Source: Anaerolineae bacterium (GTDB taxonomy: Bacteria; Chloroflexota; Anaerolineae; B4-G1; DUEL01). From it: a stretch of 5,103 bases of DNA. The number at the start of each line of letters is the position of its first letter. Within the stretch, counting starts at the first letter, position 1. The notes beneath the pieces are model-generated. The model did not search any database, was not told where the DNA came from, and worked only from the letters and a program-made list of their open reading frames with translations. Below are positions 1 through 3,618 of the stretch, piece after piece. The position numbers and the translations under genes are program-made. The stretch covers positions 1 through 5,103 of the forward strand of contig JAFGOJ010000299.1 in the NCBI GenBank assembly GCA_016926575.1, written 5' to 3'.

Positions 1-140
1 ATCTTCTCCCCGCTTTATTGAGAAGTTACTTGTCAAGCATACAGTCGGAGCAGTTACAATTATTTTATCATGGCTTTTTTTTTATCACAATAGGGAGTAG
101 TCTTCTGAGTGCATTTGCTCCCTGGGGCAGCCGAATATTT

Positions 141-164
141 TTTGCCGTTGCCCCCAACGGCAAA
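141..164. repeat. Perfect 9-bp inverted repeat (stem-loop)
   Basis: TTTGCCGTT (141-149) and AACGGCAAA (156-164) are exact reverse complements around a six-base GC-rich loop. There is no T-run after it on the + strand, but a T-rich stretch (138-143) leads into the left arm. An overlapping alternative pairing exists: TGCATTTGC (110-118) is the exact reverse complement of GCAAATGCA (160-168). The two structures therefore compete for bases 160-164. Function is unknown. It could be the terminator of an upstream or convergent gene, or part of a repeat element. Confidence 0.6.
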
Positions 165-173
165 TGCAATGGT

Positions 174-213
174 GGGGATTACTTCGGGCACTTCGCGCCC
201 TCGCAATGACCCG
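174..213. repeat. Possible dispersed hairpin-prone intergenic repeat
   Basis: This stretch contains an imperfect nested hairpin. ATTAC (178-182) faces GCAAT (203-207) with one mismatch, and GGGC (186-189) pairs with GCCC (197-200). The CTTCG words and the CTCGCAATGAC ending resemble, from memory, short repeats scattered between genes in many bacterial genomes. Only one copy is in this window, so repetition cannot be shown here. Confidence 0.35.
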
Positions 214-229
214 CAGCGGGCATGCTGAG

Positions 230-259
230 CAGTTACGCTTTGACAGAAGTGGGTAATTG
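230..259. promoter_or_regulatory. Imperfect dyad over the Rrf2 promoter -35 box (candidate autoregulatory operator)
   Basis: CAGTTAC (230-236) and GTAATTG (253-259) are reverse complements at six of seven positions. Their axis falls inside the TTGACA box. Rrf2 regulators commonly repress their own genes by binding dyads over the promoter, so this is a reasonable operator candidate. The spacer is long (16 bases) and only one site is visible, so the call is tentative. Confidence 0.3.
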
Positions 260-268
260 TTGTATGCT
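240..268 (+). promoter_or_regulatory. Sigma70-type promoter of the Rrf2-type gene
   Basis: A perfect -35 box TTGACA (240-245) is followed by a 17-base spacer and a -10 box TATGCT (263-268, four of six consensus bases). Transcription would begin near 275, which is almost at the Shine-Dalgarno sequence, so the leader would be only about ten bases long. Confidence 0.75.
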
Positions 269-274
269 CTGACG

Positions 275-280
275 AGGAGG
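275..280 (+). promoter_or_regulatory. Shine-Dalgarno sequence that favours the start at 287
   Basis: AGGAGG lies three bases before the ATG at 284 and six bases before the in-frame ATG at 287. The second spacing is more usual, and the family typically begins with MKLSTKGRYA, so 287 is chosen as the start. Confidence 0.65.
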
Positions 281-286
281 GGAATG

Positions 287-736
287 ATGAAACTTTCGAC
301 GAAAGGGCGCTACGCAGTGCGGGCGATGATCGATTTGGCCATCCACGCGGAAGAGGGGCCGGTCGCGCGGGCCGACATCTCGTGCCGGCAGGACATTTCG
401 GCGGACTACATGGCGCGCTTGTTCATCAACCTCCAGGATGCCGGATTGGTGCGTGGGATCAAAGGCCCGGGCGGCGGATACATGTTGATGCGTTCCCCTT
501 CCGAGATCAGCGTTGGCGACATCGTGCGTGCGGTCGAGGGGCCGATCGCCCTGGTCAGTTGCGTGGAGCCGGGCGGGGAGCGCGCCTGTGAATACGCCGA
601 CCGGTGTGTCACGCGCCAGATCTGGCAGCGCGCTTCCGAGGCCATCGCCGATGTGCTGAACGGTATCACCTTGGAGGAGCTGTCTGCCCAGGCATGTGAC
701 CTGGGAGAGGCGTTCGTCCGGAAGTGCCCCGGTTAA
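287..736 (+). CDS. Rrf2-family transcriptional regulator, probable Fe-S or redox sensor
   Basis: This 149-residue protein has the normal length and layout of the Rrf2 family (IscR, NsrR, CymR, RirA). It opens with MKLSTKGRYAVRAM, the typical N-terminus. A winged helix-turn-helix follows: the recognition region is around residues 28-50 (ISADYMARLFINL) and the wing is GPGGGY (60-65). A cysteine triad then appears at C92, C101 and C107, spaced C-x8-C-x5-C and ending CVTRQIW. In IscR and NsrR a similar triad binds an Fe-S cluster that senses cluster supply, nitric oxide or redox state, but the first gap is wider here. C33, C137 and C147 are extra. The gene has its own promoter and lies 91 bases ahead of the rpmF-fab operon, whose promoter carries a dyad. 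It may regulate itself, that operon, or unlinked Fe-S genes. No isc or suf genes are visible. Family assignment is firm; ligand and targets are inferred. Confidence 0.93.
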   Translation: MKLSTKGRYAVRAMIDLAIHAEEGPVARADISCRQDISADYMARLFINLQDAGLVRGIKGPGGGYMLMRSPSEISVGDIVRAVEGPIALVSCVEPGGERACEYADRCVTRQIWQRASEAIADVLNGITLEELSAQACDLGEAFVRKCPG

Positions 737-741
737 TCGCA

Positions 742-766
742 AAGCGCCCTTGACATTTGGGCGCTT
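742..766. promoter_or_regulatory. Perfect inverted repeat enclosing the -35 box (candidate operator)
   Basis: AAGCGCCC (742-749) and GGGCGCTT (759-766) are exact reverse complements. The nine-base spacer TTGACATTT contains the complete -35 box of the operon promoter. A protein bound here would block RNA polymerase, so this is a good operator candidate for fatty-acid and ribosomal gene control. It starts five bases after the Rrf2 stop codon, so it could also act as a weak transcript-end hairpin for that gene. It lacks a T-run, which makes an intrinsic terminator less likely. The binding protein is unknown; the adjacent Rrf2 protein is one possibility. Confidence 0.6.
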
Positions 767-777
767 GAGCCTATAAT
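750..777 (+). promoter_or_regulatory. Consensus sigma70 promoter of the rpmF-fabD-fabG-Asp23-nusB operon
   Basis: TTGACA (750-755) and TATAAT (772-777) both match the consensus in all six positions and are separated by 16 bases. Transcription should begin near 784, giving a leader of about 44 bases before rpmF. Such a strong promoter suits a ribosomal protein gene and would carry the downstream fab genes with it. Confidence 0.88.
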
Positions 778-781
778 ATCG

Positions 782-804
782 CTCGCACTCGCAATCGAGG
801 CGGG
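782..804 (+). other. Possible stem-loop at the 5' end of the operon mRNA
   Basis: CTCGC (782-786) can pair with GCGGG (800-804, one G-U pair). Inside it, CTCG (788-791) pairs with CGAG (796-799) around a CAAT loop, leaving one bulged A at 787. A short T4 run follows at 807-810. The predicted transcription start lies within the base of the stem. It may be a stabilising 5' hairpin or a weak attenuator, or it may be incidental. Confidence 0.3.
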
Positions 805-827
805 AGTTTTAGTGAAGGAGTCAGACC

Positions 828-1013
828 ATGGGAGCAGTCCCCAAGAGAAAAATTTCGCGCGGACGGCGGAATCGACGCCGCGCCCACGATGCCATCAAGC
901 TGCCGCATCTGGTAGTATGCCCCAGTTGCCACGAGATGACGTTGCCTCACCGGGTTTGTCCGCACTGCGGGATGTACCGGGGCATGAAGGTTATCGAGGT
1001 CAAGGAAAGTTAG
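828..1013 (+). CDS. rpmF: 50S ribosomal protein L32 (zinc-ribbon form)
   Basis: This 61-residue basic protein is a structural component of the large ribosomal subunit. It begins MGAVPKRKISRGRRNRRRAH, close to the conserved L32 start AVPKR followed by an arginine-rich stretch, with one extra glycine after the initiator. Two cysteine pairs, C31-P-S-C34 and C44-P-H-C47, form the zinc ribbon of the C+ type. Length is normal for the family. AAGGAG (815-820) lies seven bases ahead of the ATG. It is the first gene after the consensus promoter. In many Gram-negative bacteria rpmF heads a fatty-acid gene cluster with plsX, fabH, fabD and fabG. Here it is followed directly by fabD, with plsX and fabH missing, and the usual upstream yceD (DUF177) gene is replaced by the Rrf2 gene. 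Confidence 0.97.
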   Translation: MGAVPKRKISRGRRNRRRAHDAIKLPHLVVCPSCHEMTLPHRVCPHCGMYRGMKVIEVKES

Positions 1014-1052
1014 CGCGCGCCAAGGTTCTTTAACGTAAAGGCTCAGAGAGCG

Positions 1053-1982
1053 ATGCATCAGAAGCCCTTCGCCCTCCAGTTCCCCGGCCAGGGTTCGCAA
1101 GTGGTGGGGATGGGAGCGGCGCTTTATGCTAACTCGCCCGCGGCAGCCGGGGTGTTCGACCGGGCCGACGACGTGTTGGGCGTACCACTTTCTGAGCTGT
1201 GTTTTGCGGGACCCGAGGACGCGTTAAACGACACGTTCAATACCCAACCCGCTTTGTTGACGACCAGCATCGCCGCGCTGCGCGCGTTTCAAGAGCGCGA
1301 GGGCGGCGATCCCGCGTTTGTTGCCGGGCACAGCCTGGGCGAATTCAGCGCCCTGGTGGCGGCCGGCTCTCTGCGCTTCGAGGACGCCCTGTACGTGGTC
1401 CGCGAGCGCGGCCGTCTGATGGCCGAGGCCGGCGCGCTCAGCCCGGGGGGCATGGCTGCCGTCATCGGGCTGGAAGCCGACCGGGTGGCCGATGCGTGCG
1501 CGCAGGCGCGCGCTGCTACCGGCGGCACCGCGGGCGTGGCCAACGACAACTGCCCCGGGCAGGTGGTCGTCTCTGGCGACGAAGAGACCCTGCAGCTGGC
1601 GATGGCGCACCTGCAAGATGCCGGCGCGCGGCGGGTGATCCGCCTGGCGGTGAGCATCCCCGCGCACTCGCCCCTCATGGCCGATGCGGCGGACCAGTTC
1701 CGCCGCGTGCTGGACGCGATCCCCTTCAGTCCACCGCGGGTGCCGGTGGTGACGAACGCGACCGCCCGCCCTGTGGACGACCCCCAGGCGTTGCGCGAGG
1801 TGTTGGGGCGTCAACTGATTTCCCCGGTGCGCTGGACCGAGTCGGTGGCGTGGATGGTCGCGCAGGGGGTGGAGCGTTTCGTCGAAGTCGGGCCGAAGGA
1901 CGTGTTGACCGGCCTGCTGCGCCGCATCGACCGGTCGGTGGAAGGTCAGACCGTGGCGCAGGTGTTGGGCGTCGAGGTGTAA
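1053..1982 (+). CDS. fabD: Malonyl-CoA:ACP transacylase FabD
   Basis: The enzyme transfers the malonyl group from malonyl-CoA to acyl carrier protein, providing the extender unit for type II fatty-acid synthesis in the cytoplasm. The 309 residues match the usual family length. The N-terminal FPGQGSQ (10-16) contains Q13, an oxyanion-hole residue. The nucleophile elbow GHSLGE (92-97) carries S94. R119 in the VRERGRLM segment binds the malonyl carboxylate, and H205 in SIPAHSP is the catalytic base. The C-terminal FVEVGPKDVLTGLLRRI is also typical. All key residues are intact. The gene starts 39 bases after rpmF with only a weak GAGAG-type ribosome site (1046-1050). Its TAA stop overlaps the strong ribosome site of fabG, suggesting translational coupling. 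Function is confident. Confidence 0.97.
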   Translation: MHQKPFALQFPGQGSQVVGMGAALYANSPAAAGVFDRADDVLGVPLSELCFAGPEDALNDTFNTQPALLTTSIAALRAFQEREGGDPAFVAGHSLGEFSALVAAGSLRFEDALYVVRERGRLMAEAGALSPGGMAAVIGLEADRVADACAQARAATGGTAGVANDNCPGQVVVSGDEETLQLAMAHLQDAGARRVIRLAVSIPAHSPLMADAADQFRRVLDAIPFSPPRVPVVTNATARPVDDPQALREVLGRQLISPVRWTESVAWMVAQGVERFVEVGPKDVLTGLLRRIDRSVEGQTVAQVLGVEV

Positions 1983-1987
1983 GGAGG
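1981..1987 (+). promoter_or_regulatory. fabG ribosome-binding site overlapping the fabD stop codon
   Basis: AAGGAGG (1981-1987) shares its first two bases with the fabD TAA (1980-1982) and lies five bases ahead of the fabG ATG. Ribosomes ending on fabD would sit on this site, favouring coupled translation of the two enzymes. Confidence 0.8.
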
Positions 1988-1992
1988 CGGGA

Positions 1993-2748
1993 ATGGGCCA
2001 TCAACTGGCGGGCAAAGTCGCGGTCGTGACCGGCGCGTCGCGCGGCATCGGGCGGGCGATTGCTCTGGAGCTGGCGCGGCGCGGCGCGCGGGTGGTGGTC
2101 AACTATCACCGCAACGCCGAAGCCGCTGCCGCGGTCGTTGCACAGATCGAGGCGGACGGCGGGCAGGCCCTTGCCGTCCAGGCCGACGTCTCCGACTTCG
2201 AGCAGGCCCAGGTACTGATCCAGGCCGCGCTCGACGCCTACGAACGGATCGATATCCTGGTCAACAACGCCGGCACCACGCGCGACCAGGCGCTGATGAT
2301 GATGAAAGAGGACGAGTGGGATACGGTGATCCAGGTGAATTTGAAGAGCCTGTTCAACACCTGCAAGGCCGCCGCGCGGAAGATGGTACGCCAGCGGTAC
2401 GGCCGGATCGTCAACATCTCCTCGGTGGCGGGCATCGCCGGGCAGTTCGGGCAGACGAACTACGCTGCGTCCAAGGCCGGTGTGATCGGCTTCAGCAAGA
2501 GCCTGGCGAAGGAACTGGGCGCGCGCGGCATCACGGTCAACGTCGTCGCGCCGGGGTTCGTGCCCACCGACCTGACCGCGGACTTGCCCGATGACCTGCG
2601 TGCGGCGGCGATGGAGCACACGCCGCTCAAGCGGATGGGCGAGCCTGAAGAGATTGCTTATGCGGTCGCGTTTCTGGCCTCCGACGAGGCCAGCTTCATT
2701 ACGGGCGCTGTCCTTCCGGTGGATGGCGGTATCGTGATGTCTGGATGA
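1993..2748 (+). CDS. fabG: 3-oxoacyl-[acyl-carrier-protein] reductase FabG
   Basis: This 251-residue short-chain dehydrogenase carries out the first reduction of the fatty-acid elongation cycle, turning 3-ketoacyl-ACP into 3-hydroxyacyl-ACP with NADPH. The nucleotide-binding TGASRGIG (13-20) is intact, and R17 matches the arginine associated with NADPH binding in FabG. NNAG is at 91-94. The catalytic tetrad is complete: N116, S144 (NISSVAG), Y157 and K161 (YAASK). VVAPGFVPTDLT and the C-terminal VDGGIVMSG are typical of FabG. Position just after fabD supports FabG over a general short-chain dehydrogenase. The acpP and fabF genes that often follow fabG are absent. The stop TGA lies next to the ribosome site of the Asp23-like gene, so translation is probably coupled. 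Confidence 0.96.
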   Translation: MGHQLAGKVAVVTGASRGIGRAIALELARRGARVVVNYHRNAEAAAAVVAQIEADGGQALAVQADVSDFEQAQVLIQAALDAYERIDILVNNAGTTRDQALMMMKEDEWDTVIQVNLKSLFNTCKAAARKMVRQRYGRIVNISSVAGIAGQFGQTNYAASKAGVIGFSKSLAKELGARGITVNVVAPGFVPTDLTADLPDDLRAAAMEHTPLKRMGEPEEIAYAVAFLASDEASFITGAVLPVDGGIVMSG

Positions 2749-2752
2749 GGAG
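2748..2752 (+). promoter_or_regulatory. Shine-Dalgarno sequence that sets the Asp23-like start at 2760
   Basis: AGGAG sits seven bases before the ATG at 2760. An in-frame ATG at 2745 overlaps the fabG stop as ATGA, but no good ribosome site precedes it at normal spacing, and its five extra residues are not expected in the family. Confidence 0.65.
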
Positions 2753-2759
2753 TGTTGAG

Positions 2760-3101
2760 ATGGAAGAAGCACCGACAGTTGGCAAGATCACGATCGACCC
2801 TGAAGCGTTGGAGACGATTGCGCGCCTGACGACCCTGGCCATCCCTGGCGTGGTGCGGCTGACGCCGCCAGAGAAGCTCCAGCGGTTTTTGAAGATCGAG
2901 GATGGTGTCTATATCAAAGTGCTAGACGGAGCGGTCGAGGTCGATTTGTACCTCGTCGCGGAGCCCGGCAAGAACCTGCTCTCGCTTGGCCGCCACATTC
3001 AGACGGAAGTGGGGCGGGCGATTTCCAACCTGGTGGGTATGCCGGTCAAAGCTGTGAATGTCCACATCGAAGATGTCTGCTGTGGGCACTCCGAAGGCTA
3101 G
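2760..3101 (+). CDS. Asp23/Gls24-family (DUF322) protein, YqhY-like
   Basis: This 113-residue protein has the small alpha/beta layout of the Asp23 family. ITIDPEALETIARLT (10-24) and IPGVVRL (28-34) are followed by paired strands YIKVLDG and VEVDLYLVAEPG (51-70), then the helix LGRHIQTEVGRAIS (76-89) and PVKAVNVHIEDV (95-106). No signal peptide or membrane segment is seen, so it is probably cytoplasmic. In Bacillus subtilis the relative YqhY is encoded between the acetyl-CoA carboxylase genes and nusB, and its loss disturbs lipid synthesis. Here the same type of gene sits between fabG and nusB, which supports a role in tuning fatty-acid synthesis. The molecular mechanism is not known. The C-terminal CCGH (107-110) is unusual and might bind metal, but this is only inference. 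An upstream in-frame ATG at 2745 is less likely. Confidence 0.88.
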   Translation: MEEAPTVGKITIDPEALETIARLTTLAIPGVVRLTPPEKLQRFLKIEDGVYIKVLDGAVEVDLYLVAEPGKNLLSLGRHIQTEVGRAISNLVGMPVKAVNVHIEDVCCGHSEG

Positions 3102-3119
3102 GCGAGGTTCGAACACCCT

Positions 3120-3563
3120 GTGAAAGCTCGTCGTCGCGCGCGTATGCTCGCTCTGCAAGCGTTGTACGAGATCGACAGTGTCGGTCATCTCCCAGGCATC
3201 GTGATTCAGGAGCGCCTGGCCGCCAATACCCTGCCCGATTCGTCAAACGAATTCGCCCGGGAGGTGATTGTGGGGGTGCTGGGGTGCCAGGAGATTCTGG
3301 ACCGTTTCATCCATCAGTACGCGCCGGAGTGGCCCGTGGACCAGATGGCACTGGTCGACCGAAACATCCTGCGCATCGCGCTGTTCGAGTTTGCTGTGGA
3401 CGGCGAAACACCGGTCAAAGTCGCCATCAACGAGGCGGTGGAGCTGGCGAAGTTGTTCGGCTCAGATAGCAGCCCACGTTTCATCAACGGCGTTTTGGGT
3501 GCGCTCGTGCCAATCAGGGAGCGGATTTGCAGCGCCGTAGCAGTGGCCAGGCAAAATACATAA
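3120..3563 (+). CDS. nusB: Transcription antitermination factor NusB
   Basis: NusB binds boxA RNA together with ribosomal protein S10 and promotes processive transcription of rRNA operons. The 147 residues match the family length. The GTG start is chosen because it yields MKARRRARMLALQALYE, whose arginine-rich beginning is the conserved RNA-binding motif; the ATG at 3144 would remove it. Later hallmarks are MALVDRNILRIALFE (76-90), PVKVAINEAVELAK (98-111) and PRFINGVLG (119-127). The ribosome site is weak: GAGG at 3104-3107 is 12 bases away. Together with the GTG start, this suggests modest translation. The gene begins 18 bases after the Asp23-like gene and is the last of the operon, ending 10 bases before a terminator. 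Adjacency of YqhY-like and NusB genes is common in Firmicutes. Identification is firm. Confidence 0.96.
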   Translation: MKARRRARMLALQALYEIDSVGHLPGIVIQERLAANTLPDSSNEFAREVIVGVLGCQEILDRFIHQYAPEWPVDQMALVDRNILRIALFEFAVDGETPVKVAINEAVELAKLFGSDSSPRFINGVLGALVPIRERICSAVAVARQNT

Positions 3564-3573
3564 GGTAGTGGCG

Positions 3574-3601
3574 GCCCCCTATTCCAGGGGGCTAATTTTT
3601 T
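3574..3601 (+). terminator. Intrinsic terminator after nusB
   Basis: GCCCCCT (3574-3580) and AGGGGGC (3586-3592) form a perfect seven-base-pair stem with an ATTCC loop. Six T residues follow at 3596-3601 after a three-base gap (TAA). It begins 10 bases after the nusB stop codon and should end the rpmF operon transcript. It also lies only 17 bases ahead of the next start codon, so it is inside the leader of any transcript that reads into the GTPase gene. Confidence 0.82.
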
Positions 3602-3614
3602 CCTACATAGGAGG
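3599..3614 (+). promoter_or_regulatory. Strong ribosome site for the GTPase gene, possibly masked by a small hairpin
   Basis: AGGAGG (3609-3614) lies four bases before the ATG at 3619 and selects this start over the GTG at 3568, which would place coding sequence across the terminator. TTTCCT (3599-3604) can pair with AGGAGG around an ACAT loop, using two G-U pairs. This would cover the whole Shine-Dalgarno sequence with the tail of the terminator T-run. Whether it forms is unknown. Confidence 0.5.
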
Positions 3615-3618
3615 TACT

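Larger units (their letters stand above)
48..236 (+). repeat. Pair of 10-base direct repeats GAGCAGTTAC (48-57 and 227-236)
   Basis: The word GAGCAGTTAC occurs exactly at 48-57 and 227-236, 179 bases apart. The second copy sits directly against the -35 box of the Rrf2 promoter. A third GTTAC lies at 25-29. The copies could be protein-binding half-sites or the target duplication of a small inserted element. The bases between them have no terminal inverted repeats, which argues against a simple miniature transposon. Chance cannot be excluded. Confidence 0.35.
1..239. other. Non-coding, partly AT-rich region upstream of the Rrf2-type gene
   Basis: No convincing gene is present. The only forward reading frame of any length (18-209) starts at TTG, has no Shine-Dalgarno sequence and does not resemble a known protein. 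The first ~120 bases are clearly more AT-rich than the coding sequence downstream. The region holds a short perfect hairpin, a stretch resembling a hairpin-prone dispersed repeat and two copies of a 10-base word, each listed separately. The upstream neighbouring gene lies outside the window, so this may be its 3' flank together with the promoter region of the Rrf2 gene. Confidence 0.7.

Noticed and set aside
30..60. TTGTCA (30-35) and TACAAT (55-60) as a promoter
   Set aside because: The 19-base spacing is poor, the -35 box is imperfect, and no gene follows that it would serve before the better promoter at 240.
18..209. 63-residue forward reading frame in the upstream region
   Set aside because: TTG start, no Shine-Dalgarno sequence, no family resemblance, and it runs through the hairpins and the repeat-like stretch.
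58..226. Small mobile element flanked by the GAGCAGTTAC repeats as a target duplication
   Set aside because: The interval has no inverted ends and no coding capacity for a transposase, so the repeats alone do not support insertion.
742..766. Intrinsic terminator of the Rrf2 gene
   Set aside because: The hairpin is followed by GAGCC rather than a T-run, and its spacer is the -35 box, so an operator reading fits better; a weak terminator role is not excluded.
1199..2029. 276-residue forward frame inside fabD
   Set aside because: It is a frame-shifted shadow of fabD, rich in R and G with no domain, while the fabD frame keeps all catalytic residues.
2745..2759. Earlier ATG start for the Asp23-like protein, overlapping the fabG stop
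   Set aside because: The ribosome site at 2748-2752 fits the ATG at 2760, and the additional five residues are not family-like.
1726..2772. Long reverse-strand reading frame opposite fabD and fabG
   Set aside because: It is antisense to two clearly identified genes, is rich in R, P, H and D as expected for a GC-rich shadow frame, and has no recognisable motif.
3568..3618. GTG start for the GTPase 17 codons upstream
   Set aside because: The extension would be encoded across the terminator stem and T-run, whereas a strong AGGAGG precedes the ATG at 3619.
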